NCBI GenBank assembly: GCA_900317955.1
Contig: ONIP01000023.1
Location: 1-37,845, forward strand
Reading direction: 5' to 3'
Origin: an uncultured Bacteroidales bacterium
GTDB lineage: Bacteria > Bacteroidota > Bacteroidia > Bacteroidales > P3
Length of the DNA: 37,845 nt
The notes under the pieces were generated by a model, which was given only the letters and a program-made list of their open reading frames with translations, did no database searches and was not told the DNA's origin. Each line of letters starts with the position of its first letter. Positions within the stretch are counted from its first letter, which is position 1. The position numbers and the translations under genes were made by a program. Below are positions 27,211-35,315 of the stretch, one piece after another.

Positions 27211-27753
27211 TTACAGTTTTTTCAAAGCAGCCTGCACAGTCTCTATGATGCTCTTCGAAGAGAATGTAGCACCCGCGACTGTGTCGACCTTCTTCTTTGC
27301 AGCCTTGCCCGTTTTCATACCGTTCCATGACGAAAGAAGACCTGCGTCAAGTACACGTTGTAAGTAACCAGGTGTTTCGTTGTTCGGCAACAGCACTACA
27401 CACAAAACTTTCTGATTCTTGTCAAGGGCTATCATGAGGGGAGTCTCGCCGTTGTAACCTTTAATTCCGTCGCTGGCAGGCTTAGAGTATACAGCATATC
27501 CCAGCACTTGCAGCTTCGCATTATATACAACCGACCATTTATCTTCCTTCTTGACGCTTCTTGCTTCGGGGAAAGCTTTAACCACTTCGGCGGCAAGCCC
27601 ATTGATAGTGGCAGGTTGTTGCTTCTGTTGCTGCTGGCAACTGGCTCCATGTTGTTTGTGGTGTGGGCAGTTGCCGCAATTGTGGCCGTTATGTTGTGCC
27701 ATGGCGGGTGCCAGCACAAACGATAACAAGGCGATAAAAATGAGTTTCTTCAT
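27211..27753 (-). CDS. Secreted FMN-binding domain protein with His/Cys-rich segment
   Basis: The 180-residue protein has a signal peptide (MKKLIFIALLSFVLAPAMAQ). After it, residues 21-39 carry five His and three Cys (H21, H24, C26, C29, H31, H32, H35, C39), which could bind a metal. The C-terminal part is an FMN-binding domain of the RnfG/NqrC/PF04205 kind: GYNGETPLMIALD (99-111), then DTVAGATFSSKSI (157-169), where the Thr/Ser of the GAT(x)S motif can hold FMN covalently. A periplasmic electron-transfer or flavin-linked role is probable. The gene follows the M20 peptidase by 12 bases and precedes the PPTase by three. Confidence 0.8.
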   Translation of the reverse strand: MKKLIFIALLSFVLAPAMAQHNGHNCGNCPHHKQHGASCQQQQKQQPATINGLAAEVVKAFPEARSVKKEDKWSVVYNAKLQVLGYAVYSKPASDGIKGYNGETPLMIALDKNQKVLCVVLLPNNETPGYLQRVLDAGLLSSWNGMKTGKAAKKKVDTVAGATFSSKSIIETVQAALKKL

Positions 27754-27765
27754 GTTGTGATAGGT

Positions 27766-29127
27766 TTATTTTGCAAAATATTCGTAGAAATAGGGGATGG
27801 TTTCAATGCCTTTAAAGAACTGTTCAAGGGGATAGTTCTCATTGGGGGCGTGAATGTCGTCGCTACCGAGGCCGAATCCCATCAGGATGCTCTTGGTACC
27901 AAGAATCTTTTCGAAGCCTGCAACAATGGGAATGCTTCCACCGCTGCGGGTAGGGATAGGACGTTTGCCATAGGTGGTCTCCATGGCCTTTTCTGCAGCT
28001 TGGTAGGCTTTCATCTCAAGAGGACTGACGTATGCGGCACCGCCGTGGCATGGGGTAACCTTTACGCGGACGCAGTCGGGTGCAATGCTCTCAAAATATT
28101 CCTGGAACAGTTTGCTGATTTTGTTGAAGTCTTGGTTGGCGACCAAACGGGTGGATATTTTAGCGTAAGCCTTGCTGGGAAGCACGGTCTTTGAACCTTC
28201 GCCGGTGTGGCCTCCCCAAATGCCGCAAATGTCAAGGCAGGGACGGATGCCGGTGCGTTCTTTGGTGGTGTAGCCTTTCTCGCCATGCACAGCCTTGATG
28301 TCAAGTTCTTTCTTGTATGCTTCTTCGTTAAAGGGGGCTTTAGCCATCAGGGCACGTTCCTCGTCGCTGATAACCAGCACGTCGTCATAGAATCCCGGAA
28401 TGGTGATGTGGTTGTTCTCGTCGTGCAGTCCTGCAATCATCTTGCAGAGGATATTGATGGGGTTGGCCACAGCACCACCGTAGATACCACTGTGCAGGTC
28501 GTGGTTTGCACCGGTCACTTCCACCTCCCAGTAGCACAATCCACGCAGACCGCTGGTGATACTGGGCACGTCGGGAGCAATCATGCTGGTGTCGCAAACC
28601 AAAATCACATCTGCTTTGAGCATCTCTTTATGTTCTTCGCAGAATCCGTATAGGCTTGGCGAACCGATTTCCTCTTCGCCTTCGAGCATGAACTTCACAT
28701 TGCAGGGCAGTTGGTCGGTCTTCACCATGAATTCGAATGCCTTGGCTTGCATGAAGCTTTGACCTTTGTCGTCATCGGCACCACGAGCCCAGATTTTGCC
28801 GTCCTTGATGACGGGTTCGAAAGGGCTGGTTTTCCATAACTCGAGGGGAGCGACGGGCATGACGTCATAGTGTCCATATACAAGTACGGTGGGTTTGGCA
28901 GGGTCGATAGTCTTCTCGCCGTACACTACAGGGTTGCCGGCCGAAGGCATGACTTCCGCTTTGTCGCAACCGGCTTGTAGAAGGAACTCTTTCCACTTCT
29001 CGGCACAGCGTACCATGTCGGGTTTGTGCTCTTGTTCGGCACTGATGGAAGGAATGCGAATCAGTTCAAATAATTCTTCTAAAAATCGGTCTTTGTTAGC
29101 TTCGATGTAGCTCTTTACGTTTTTCAT
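27766..29127 (-). CDS. M20 family dipeptidase, copy 1
   Basis: A zinc metallopeptidase of 453 residues without a signal peptide. The metal site begins with GHYDVMPV (85-92, His86 and Asp88), followed by WARGADDDKGQ (113-123, bridging Asp119) and LEGEEEIGS (148-156, catalytic Glu151 and metal Glu152). HDLHSGIYGG corresponds to the lid/dimerisation domain. It belongs to the PepV/CNDP-like dipeptidase group that cuts dipeptides in the cytosol. The next gene upstream is a close paralogue, so the pair comes from a tandem duplication. It probably belongs to one transcript with ybjQ and the downstream FMN and PPTase genes. Confidence 0.92.
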   Translation of the reverse strand: MKNVKSYIEANKDRFLEELFELIRIPSISAEQEHKPDMVRCAEKWKEFLLQAGCDKAEVMPSAGNPVVYGEKTIDPAKPTVLVYGHYDVMPVAPLELWKTSPFEPVIKDGKIWARGADDDKGQSFMQAKAFEFMVKTDQLPCNVKFMLEGEEEIGSPSLYGFCEEHKEMLKADVILVCDTSMIAPDVPSITSGLRGLCYWEVEVTGANHDLHSGIYGGAVANPINILCKMIAGLHDENNHITIPGFYDDVLVISDEERALMAKAPFNEEAYKKELDIKAVHGEKGYTTKERTGIRPCLDICGIWGGHTGEGSKTVLPSKAYAKISTRLVANQDFNKISKLFQEYFESIAPDCVRVKVTPCHGGAAYVSPLEMKAYQAAEKAMETTYGKRPIPTRSGGSIPIVAGFEKILGTKSILMGFGLGSDDIHAPNENYPLEQFFKGIETIPYFYEYFAK

Positions 29128-29166
29128 AGTATAATGTGTTTGTTAATAATTATCTAATTATGAATG

Positions 29167-30537
29167 TTATTCCTCGGCATAATGTTGGAAGAACGCCACG
29201 GCAGTCTCAATCCCTTTGTAGAAACGGTCCAGGCGGTAGTTCTCGTTGGGTGCGTGGATGTTGTCAGCTCCCAACCCGAAACCGAGGAGTATACTTTTCA
29301 GTCCCAGCTCCTGCTCAAAGTCGCTCACTATACTGATAGAACAGCCGCTATGGGCAGGGATTGGCTGCATGTTGTATGTGTCGCCGAAAGCCTTTTCTGC
29401 TGCTTTATATGCCGGTAGGTCGATGGGACATACGTATGGCATTCCCTTCTCGTAATAGATGAATTCTAGCTTCACGCTGTCGGGGGCTATGCTGCGGAAA
29501 TAATCCTCCACAATACGGGCAATATGTTCAGGATTCTGGTTTGCAACCAAGCGGAATGAGAGCTTTGCCCATGCCACCGAGGGGATAATGGTCTTGAACC
29601 CTTCTCCGCTGTAGCCGCCCTGTATTCCGCAAACGTCAAATGTGGGGCGTATGCCGATGCGCTCAAGGGTGGTATACCCATTCTCGCCATGAAGCACGTC
29701 CACGCCTACACTTTTCTTGTATTCCTCGTCATCATGCGGTGCTTTGTTTATCAACGCTCTCTCTTCTTGGCTGCAAACTAACACATCGTCATAAAAACCA
29801 GGTATTGTGATGTGCCCGTTCTTATCCAATACGGTACCTATCATCCAACTCAGTACATTTACGGGATTGGAGACTGTGCCGCCGAAATCACCGCTGTGCA
29901 GGTCGTGGTCGGGGCCTGTTACGCGCATCTCGAACTTCACCAAGCCGCGTAGTCCGGTGGTGACACTTGGCACTTCGGCACTCACCATGTCAGTGTCCGA
30001 CACCAATATGATGTCTGCTTTTAGTTTTTCCTTGTTCTCCGGCTTCTTAATCCACTGCTTCAGTGCAGGCGATCCTATTTCCTCTTCGCCTTCCAGCAGA
30101 AACTTCACATTGCACGGCAATGTACCGAGAGCCATCATGGTCTCAAAGGCCTTGGCTTGCATAAAACTCTGTCCTTTGTCGTCGTCGGCGCCGCGAGCCC
30201 ATATCTTGCCGTCTTTTATAACAGGCTCAAAAGGCTCAGTATTCCATAACTCCAAAGGCGTTACAGGCATCACGTCATAATGCCCGTATACCAACACCGT
30301 CTTCTTCGAAGGGTCAATACTCTTTTCGGCATACACCAACGGATTGCCGGTGGTTTCAATCAGCTCGGCATTCTCTGCTCCCGAGGCCGTCAGCAACTCC
30401 TTCCAGCGTTCAGCGCATCGCACCATATCAGCCTTATGCTCCGATTCCGAACTGATAGAAGGAATGCGTATCAGTGAGAATAATTCTTCAACAAAACGGT
30501 CTTTGTTTTGTTCAATATATTCTTTAGTTCGATTCAT
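29167..30537 (-). CDS. M20 family dipeptidase, copy 2
   Basis: The frame opens at 30555, but the ATG at 30537 (MNRTKEYIEQNKDRF) aligns with the start of copy 1, giving 456 residues. The same metal motifs are seen, GHYDVMPV, WARGADDDKGQ and LEGEEEIGS. The first 130 residues are highly alike, with only scattered differences, while the lid and C-terminal parts differ more. It keeps all catalytic residues, so both copies should be active and may differ in dipeptide preference. It lies 39 bases before copy 1 and 23 bases after ybjQ. Confidence 0.92.
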   Translation of the reverse strand: MNRTKEYIEQNKDRFVEELFSLIRIPSISSESEHKADMVRCAERWKELLTASGAENAELIETTGNPLVYAEKSIDPSKKTVLVYGHYDVMPVTPLELWNTEPFEPVIKDGKIWARGADDDKGQSFMQAKAFETMMALGTLPCNVKFLLEGEEEIGSPALKQWIKKPENKEKLKADIILVSDTDMVSAEVPSVTTGLRGLVKFEMRVTGPDHDLHSGDFGGTVSNPVNVLSWMIGTVLDKNGHITIPGFYDDVLVCSQEERALINKAPHDDEEYKKSVGVDVLHGENGYTTLERIGIRPTFDVCGIQGGYSGEGFKTIIPSVAWAKLSFRLVANQNPEHIARIVEDYFRSIAPDSVKLEFIYYEKGMPYVCPIDLPAYKAAEKAFGDTYNMQPIPAHSGCSISIVSDFEQELGLKSILLGFGLGADNIHAPNENYRLDRFYKGIETAVAFFQHYAEE

Positions 30538-30560
30538 ACATTTAGTTGTTAGCAAGAAAC

Positions 30561-30881
30561 TTATCTTATTGTAACGGCTGTGCCTGTTGCCGACACCATC
30601 AGCATTCCGTTGTTCGTGCCCAGCACCTCATAGTCTATGTCCACGCCTACGATAGCGTTGGCTCCCATGCGGGCAGCCCGCTGCTCCATCTCGGACATGG
30701 CATTGGAACGGGCATTGCTTAATTCCTCTTCATAAGACCCTGAGCGTCCACCCACAACATTGCGGATGCCTGCAAAGAAATCCTTCACAAAATTGATACC
30801 TGTAATCACTTCACCGAAAACCACACCGTGGTATTCTACAATCTGATGACCTTCAACGGTCGGGGTAGTAGTTACTATCAT
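30561..30881 (-). CDS. YbjQ family protein (heavy-metal-binding domain, UPF0145)
   Basis: The 106-residue cytoplasmic protein matches the YbjQ/UPF0145 family over its whole length: [20 protein letters not shown] at the N-terminus, [31 protein letters not shown] in the middle and [15 protein letters not shown] near the end. Members form pentamers. A metal-binding function has been proposed but the role is unknown. It is the first gene of the five-gene unit, and an inverted repeat ends two bases before its ATG. Confidence 0.9.
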   Translation of the reverse strand: MIVTTTPTVEGHQIVEYHGVVFGEVITGINFVKDFFAGIRNVVGGRSGSYEEELSNARSNAMSEMEQRAARMGANAIVGVDIDYEVLGTNNGMLMVSATGTAVTIR

Positions 30882-30882
30882 G

Positions 30883-30917
30883 GTCGTTATATATTGAAAT
30901 TTAATTTTTATAACGAC
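30883..30917 (-). promoter_or_regulatory. Inverted repeat in the ybjQ leader
   Basis: Nine-bp perfect inverted repeat: GTCGTTATA (30883-30891) and TATAACGAC (30909-30917) with a 17-base AT-rich spacer. It ends one base before the ybjQ ATG on the minus strand. It could be a repressor operator or an RNA hairpin that covers the ribosome-binding site. No TAnnTTTG box was found near it. Confidence 0.5.
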
Positions 30918-31078
30918 AAAAGCTCCGTTTTATTGTGCATCGAAAACATGATTTCTTTTTCTCATAGTCCATTGTCGCACAATAGTCGTGGCCTACTACC
31001 ATTTACAGCAAGCCCCACAGGCTGTTGTGCATGTTTTTTCCAGCATGTGGGGCGTGTTATCAGGGTTAAATGGTTATG

Positions 31079-31828
31079 TTATCTCTTCACAGGAAAGTTG
31101 AAATAAATTTCAGGATACGGCTCGTTCGCGAGTACAAAATGCCACCATTCGGTGTCTATCGGTTTGAATCCGTGGCGCAGCATGGCCGAGCGGAGAATCA
31201 TGCGGTTTTGGAACTGTGTTGCCGTCAATGTGTCGTTGGGGCGATATTCCAAAGTTTCAGGGTTGCCGCCGCAATCGGGATGGCTCTCTAATCCAAACCA
31301 GTCAAACACTCCTCCCATGTCCACCTCTTTGCCGGTGGCCATATCCACAAGGGTGAGATCCAACGCCGAACCGCGTGAATGGCCGCTCCTTGCATCGATA
31401 TAGCCCTGTTCAAATAGTACCGACTTATCCACGTTGGGATAGAAATAAGGCTTCATAGCCGTGTCGGCCAAGTCTTCTGCCCAGCGTACAAAATGGTCCA
31501 CCGCCATCTGAGGACGGTATGCATCATAAATCTTCAGGCGGTAGCCCTGCTGCTTCAAGTCGTCACTTACTGCATGTAGGCTGTCGGCTGCCACCTTGGT
31601 CATTAAGGCTATGGGCTCAAGATAGCCTTCTACACGTGTTCCCACAAAGTTATAGGTGCTGTAATAACGAATCTCCATTATGGCATCCGGTACCACATCG
31701 GTAATTGCAATGAAATTTGTCGCGTCCTGCTCAATGGGGATAACCCTTTTTGCATTCCTGCACGAGGAAACTGCTACGCCGCAGATTAATAGAATGGCGG
31801 CAATCATCCAAGAACTTCTGTCTTTCAT
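31079..31828 (-). CDS. VanX-like D-alanyl-D-alanine dipeptidase, lipoprotein
   Basis: A 249-residue M15D zinc peptidase with a lipoprotein signal (VSSC, Cys23), so it acts in the periplasm. The catalytic set is complete: Arg105 in YDAYRPQ (101-107), His150 and Asp157 in SGHSRGSALD (148-157), and Glu227 and His230 in EWWH (227-230). VanX/DdpX enzymes cut D-Ala-D-Ala. In species without VanA/VanH, as here, the role is probably cell-wall turnover or use of D-Ala-D-Ala as a nutrient rather than glycopeptide resistance. No van genes are nearby. The stretch 30918-31078 after the gene has an eight-bp GCCCCACA/TGTGGGGC stem (31012-31019, 31046-31053), but no clear U tract. Confidence 0.9.
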   Translation of the reverse strand: MKDRSSWMIAAILLICGVAVSSCRNAKRVIPIEQDATNFIAITDVVPDAIMEIRYYSTYNFVGTRVEGYLEPIALMTKVAADSLHAVSDDLKQQGYRLKIYDAYRPQMAVDHFVRWAEDLADTAMKPYFYPNVDKSVLFEQGYIDARSGHSRGSALDLTLVDMATGKEVDMGGVFDWFGLESHPDCGGNPETLEYRPNDTLTATQFQNRMILRSAMLRHGFKPIDTEWWHFVLANEPYPEIYFNFPVKR

Positions 31829-31950
31829 ATAATCTATAATTTTTAGTTTATCCTTTGGTAAAAATAACTATGTATAACACAAACTATATTTGATTATTAC
31901 ATTTTTACTTATTTGTAATAGTTTCCCTTTGTCATAAACTATCACGAATG

Positions 31951-32292
31951 TCAAGTTCCAATAATCTTCTCTATCGCTTTCCCCTTGGCAAGGTCGTCCA
32001 CCAGCTTATCCAGAATCCGGAGGTCCCTCATCCGTGGGTCTTCAATCTCCTCGATGCGTACACCGCAAATCCTGCCCTTCACGTTCAGCCTGTCGGGATT
32101 CATCATCGGAGCACCATCCAAAAACTCCCCGTAGGTAGAATCGCTATTCATCAACTCTATTAGGTTCTCCTTGGTATACCCCGTCAACCAACAGGTCACC
32201 TTGTATACCTCGTCAACTGTCCGCCCCTTACGCTCGGCTTTCGCCACAAGCATCGGATACACCTTCGCAAACTCCATTTCAAATACATCCAT
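31951..32292 (-). CDS. DUF2200 family protein
   Basis: The 113-residue protein matches the DUF2200 family in full length. It has FAKVYPMLVAKAERKGRT (8-25), VTCWLTGYT, then GAPMMNPDRL and KGRICGVRIEEIEDPRMRDL, ending in LVDDLAKGKAIEKII. Function is unknown; members are small cytoplasmic proteins. It has its own consensus promoter (32335-32365) and a 36-base leader, and is flanked by unrelated genes on the same strand. Confidence 0.88.
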   Translation of the reverse strand: MDVFEMEFAKVYPMLVAKAERKGRTVDEVYKVTCWLTGYTKENLIELMNSDSTYGEFLDGAPMMNPDRLNVKGRICGVRIEEIEDPRMRDLRILDKLVDDLAKGKAIEKIIGT

Positions 32293-32334
32293 CGCAATAA
32301 GTCATTAAACCTAAATTGGCTATTATTTGAAATG

Positions 32335-32365
32335 CAAAGATACAACAAAAATCCAATATGGCAAA
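32335..32365 (-). promoter_or_regulatory. Promoter of the DUF2200 gene
   Basis: On the minus strand TTTG (32362-32365), 19 bases, then TATCTTTG (32335-32342). This is a full consensus match. Transcription should start near 32330, about 38 bases before the ATG. Confidence 0.8.
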
Positions 32366-32455
32366 ATATATTTCTCGAAATCAAGCTTTTCTCGCTACAC
32401 TTCTCTCAAACTACCAATAGTCGTACAAGGTTATACTGCTTTATACCCAACTATA

Positions 32456-33916
32456 TTATAATCCAAATGATAGTTTTGTTGATTTCAAAGTGTTTTCACC
32501 CACGGTGTAGGCATAACAAGCAGCTGGCATAAACTGTAGGCAGCCGTAGGGCATGTCTTTTTTCCCTGTTTCGGATATTGTAGTGACCATAGCGTGAGTG
32601 AGATTATTGGCTCTCATGAAGTACTCCAACGACTTCAGTTCGGTAGAGGGATTGGCAAACGGCTTGTCCGTCCATTTCACCTCGACTGCCCAATCCGGTT
32701 TTTGTCTCGCCTCGTTTATCCCCACTATGTCCACCTCACCTTGTTTTTTATTGCCTTCGTTCCAGTTGGCATAAGCGATATTGGCATCACGCGGAATCCA
32801 TTGAGCAAATATGGCAGTTTCCACCATATTTCCAAATGTCATGTCGTTCTCTTCAATGGGTTGGAATAGAGCACAACGCAAAGAAGGATTTGTCAGATAT
32901 AACTTGAACAACATCTCACGTTTATATGCTTTTGCTGTATCGTCAGCCCTTCTAATTTTCTTCACCAGAAATGCCGCTTCCAAATATTGTATATATCTGC
33001 GCAACGTTTCCTTCTTCACTCCAGAATCTCGCGACAGACCCTCGTAGGAGAATTGTGAACCCGAATGGTATGCAATCATAGTGAAGAGAGAATTCAGCTC
33101 CTGCACATCTGTTATGCCATACAGACTGGGGAGGTCTCTAAGCAGTACTTTGTCAATGATGTCATGTTTGATGAACTGACCAGGGTTTTCTTGAATGCGT
33201 TGTGAAAAAACTACCTCGGGGTATCCTCCAAAATTGATGTAGTCTATGAACAACTTATTCGATTTTGTAATGTCAATGGTTTTATTACCGCGTATTTTCC
33301 CATTTGACCAGTCTATTTCAAAAGGTTGCATTAGTTGAGCATAATCTTTAAGATGTAGATATTCGTAGAAGGTTAGGGGAGGGAGATGAAAATCCGTGAA
33401 GCGGCCAGCACCGCTTTCGTTACTCCGTTTTTTCAACTCTGCAGCAGCCGATCCTGATGCCACAAACTTAACATTATGATAGGTGTCGACCAACGATTTC
33501 AGATTCACTTCCCAATTCTTTAAATATTGTATCTCGTCAAAGAAGACATAAAAGCGTTCTTTACTATCAGTTTTGTCCAATGCCTGTTTTGCCAGGTCAA
33601 ACAACTGCTCCAGTAAAATCTTGTTATAAATGGGTGTATCCACTGCAATGTATATGATATTGCGAGGGGATACCCCGTCTGCAATCAATCGCCCAATTGA
33701 ATGATACAACAACACGGTCTTCCCAACGCGGCGTGGGCCCATTAAAAGAAGTGCTCTCCTAACTTCGGTATCTATCAATAACGGATAGAAGATGTCAAGA
33801 TACAAACGGGGGTGCATGGATGAGATATATTGAGGAATTTCATTTTCTGTCCACCATGGATTATCTATCTTTAACCTCCCAATAATCTGTTTTTCAATTA
33901 GGTCATTATACATCAT
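32456..33916 (-). CDS. AAA ATPase with DUF4143 domain
   Basis: The 486-residue protein belongs to the AAA_14/DUF4143 group. Walker A is GPRRVGKT (60-67). Walker B is in YVFFDEIQYL, followed by KFVASGSAAAELKK as sensor. The C-terminal DUF4143 region contains a nuclease-like DxK arrangement (GEVDIVGINEARQKPDWAVE then VKW). Members are very common in Bacteroidota and often in many copies per genome. Their role is unproved; links with mobile elements have been suggested. The start may be either of the first two Met codons. Its promoter lies at 33936-33966. Confidence 0.88.
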   Translation of the reverse strand: MMYNDLIEKQIIGRLKIDNPWWTENEIPQYISSMHPRLYLDIFYPLLIDTEVRRALLLMGPRRVGKTVLLYHSIGRLIADGVSPRNIIYIAVDTPIYNKILLEQLFDLAKQALDKTDSKERFYVFFDEIQYLKNWEVNLKSLVDTYHNVKFVASGSAAAELKKRSNESGAGRFTDFHLPPLTFYEYLHLKDYAQLMQPFEIDWSNGKIRGNKTIDITKSNKLFIDYINFGGYPEVVFSQRIQENPGQFIKHDIIDKVLLRDLPSLYGITDVQELNSLFTMIAYHSGSQFSYEGLSRDSGVKKETLRRYIQYLEAAFLVKKIRRADDTAKAYKREMLFKLYLTNPSLRCALFQPIEENDMTFGNMVETAIFAQWIPRDANIAYANWNEGNKKQGEVDIVGINEARQKPDWAVEVKWTDKPFANPSTELKSLEYFMRANNLTHAMVTTISETGKKDMPYGCLQFMPAACYAYTVGENTLKSTKLSFGL

Positions 33917-33935
33917 ATTGTAGATATTTAGACTG

Positions 33936-33966
33936 CAAATATACTAAAAATATTCTTAATAGCAAA
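33936..33966 (-). promoter_or_regulatory. Promoter of the AAA/DUF4143 gene
   Basis: On the minus strand TTTG (33963-33966), 19 bases, TATATTTG (33936-33943): a full consensus. The start near 33931 leaves a leader of only 15-18 bases. Confidence 0.75.
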
Positions 33967-34127
33967 TTTTTTATATATTAAGCATAAAAAAATATGTCTA
34001 ATATATAATTTCTGCCTTCTAAACAGCAAAAAATCTATATTTTAATTTTAAAATAGTATAGAAAACCCCAAAAATAAAATTAGAATATAAAATTAATATA
34101 CTGATTTTTAGTGTATTATTATCAAAA

Positions 34128-34163
34128 TAAATATTAAGCATGTTTAAACATGCTTAATATTTA
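34128..34163. repeat. 36-bp perfect palindrome
   Basis: Positions 34128-34145 are the exact reverse complement of 34146-34163, with GTTTAAAC at the centre and TAAATATT at the outer edge. There is no spacer. Chance occurrence of such a long perfect palindrome is very unlikely even in AT-rich DNA. It may be an operator, a recombination or resolution site, or a bidirectional hairpin between divergent genes. Confidence 0.9.
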
Positions 34164-34399
34164 ATCAGCCTCTAATAACAGAAAAGAGGGGCTATTATAA
34201 AATGTCTCGAACCAGCAGGCTCTCAGTGCCACTGCATAGAATAGACTCGCGACCGAAAGGGAGCAACTCCATTTTTCATTTTCAACTTTCATTTTCCAAG
34301 TCCGCCATAATGGCCTCGGCTATTTTCACGCTAACACATCCTCATGGCTGTAACGTATTGTTGGTGCTGAGTATGTGATTCTGAAACTATTTTCTTTTA

Positions 34400-34428
34400 T
34401 GTCGAAAAAAATGTGTATTTTTGCGACA
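34400..34428. promoter_or_regulatory. Inverted repeat over the AbiEi-like gene promoter
   Basis: TGTCG followed by A7 (34400-34411) and TTTTTG then CGACA (34418-34428) form an imperfect inverted repeat with one extra G. The repeat encloses the -7 box TATTTTTG (34416-34423). AbiEi-type antitoxins repress their own operon by binding inverted repeats, so this is a candidate autoregulatory operator. Confidence 0.5.
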
Positions 34429-34448
34429 AAAATAAAATATGATTAATA

Positions 34449-35057
34449 ATGCAAAGCATTGATGATAAGATATTAGCGCGTGTTAGAGGAAAGGGTAGAG
34501 GTTGCGTGTTTTTCTCGACGGACTTTACACTGCTGGGAGAGAACAAATCTGTATTGAAAGCCATCGAAAGACTTGTGACTCGAGGTGATATCCTCCGGGT
34601 GGCGAGAGGCATCTACTGCTACCCAAAAATAGACAAACAGTGGGGGTTGGGAGTGCTGCGTCCCACTTACGACGAAATTGCGCAAGCCATTGCCCGGCGC
34701 GACAAGGCAAGGATTGCACCCACAGGCGACCAAGCGCTCAATCTGTTGGGATTGTCGGAACAGGTGCCGATGAATGCTGTTTACCTTACAGACGGTTCTG
34801 CAAGGAAAGTACGTCTCGATGGCGACAGGGGGATATTGTTCAAACACACAGCACCTAAAAACTTGGCATTCACCAACAAACTGGCCATGCTTATCACCTT
34901 TGCGCTAAAAGAGGTAGGTGCCGACAATGTCACACCCGAGCAGGAGCAAGCCATCATATCGCTACTCCAGAACGAGACAAAAGAATCAGTCATGACCGAC
35001 CTCGCCCTGATGCCCGAGTGGATTAGTCTTATCATAAGGAGAGCCTATGACAAATAG
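34449..35057 (+). CDS. AbiEi/DUF6088-like antitoxin-type protein
   Basis: The 202-residue protein has an N-terminal winged helix (MQSIDDKILARVRGKGRGCV to GDILRVARGIYCYPK, about 1-60). An AbiEi_3/DUF6088-like domain follows (PTYDEIAQAIARRDKARIAP, LNLLGLSEQVPMNAVYLTDG). In type IV toxin-antitoxin systems such a protein represses its operon and counteracts the AbiEii nucleotidyltransferase toxin encoded just downstream. Here no toxin gene follows; only a 41-codon ORF overlaps its end. It may be a solitary regulator or the relic of a lost pair. Promoter and candidate operator lie at 34400-34428, and a terminator at 35219. Confidence 0.78.
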   Translation: MQSIDDKILARVRGKGRGCVFFSTDFTLLGENKSVLKAIERLVTRGDILRVARGIYCYPKIDKQWGLGVLRPTYDEIAQAIARRDKARIAPTGDQALNLLGLSEQVPMNAVYLTDGSARKVRLDGDRGILFKHTAPKNLAFTNKLAMLITFALKEVGADNVTPEQEQAIISLLQNETKESVMTDLALMPEWISLIIRRAYDK

Positions 35058-35172
35058 ATTTGCAACACTCGGTGATGTAGAGTATGAATACACCAAGCTT
35101 AACAAACTAAAGAAGACTAACCCCGAGGCGTTCTTCTATCTTTACAAGGGTTTGCAAATGACGTTGAAGTAA
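35047..35172 (+). CDS. Small ORF overlapping the AbiEi-like gene
   Basis: A 41-codon ORF starts at ATG 35047, overlapping the last 11 bases of the AbiEi-like gene, where AbiEii toxins usually start. The peptide (MTNRFATLGDVEYEYTKLNK, then LKKTNPEAFFYLYKGLQM) is charged and soluble. It shows no nucleotidyltransferase motif. It may be a small partner, or the start of a deleted toxin gene joined to other DNA. Confidence 0.35.
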   Translation: MTNRFATLGDVEYEYTKLNKLKKTNPEAFFYLYKGLQMTLK

Positions 35173-35218
35173 ATCTAATGTCTATAGTTATCTACTTGTG
35201 CGTCAATATGCGCAAGGA

Positions 35219-35268
35219 AAGGTTTCAGGTGAGAATATCCTCCAATGGATTCTCAGAAACCTTCTTTT
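35219..35268 (+). terminator. Two-part hairpin terminator after the AbiEi-like gene
   Basis: Outer arms AAGGTTTC (35219-35226) and GAAACCTT (35256-35263) enclose inner arms TGAGAAT (35230-35236) and ATTCTCA (35249-35255). A CTTTT stretch follows. The stem would be 15 bp with a three-base bulge. It ends transcription from the plus strand before the convergent HEPN-like gene. Confidence 0.65.
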
Positions 35269-35315
35269 CAATTTTCAATTTGTATAGGTCCCTCAGCGAA
35301 CATTCTTTTCATTTA

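Larger units (their letters stand above)
33917..34448. other. AT-rich intergenic region with a large palindrome
   Basis: These 532 bases separate two divergent genes. They contain the promoter of the AAA gene (33936-33966), a 36-bp palindrome (34128-34163) and the promoter of the AbiEi-like gene (34416-34423). Between 34165 and 34380 the composition turns more GC-rich; reading frames there are broken and I recognise no gene. Confidence 0.6.

Noticed and set aside
31012..31053. Stem GCCCCACA/TGTGGGGC as terminator of the VanX-like gene
   Set aside because: The loop is long (26 bases) and no U tract follows on the minus strand; too uncertain to list as a terminator.
31079..31828. Glycopeptide resistance gene vanX
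   Set aside because: The enzyme is VanX-like, but there is no vanH, vanA/B ligase or vanRS nearby, and it carries a lipoprotein signal, unlike the cytoplasmic resistance enzyme.
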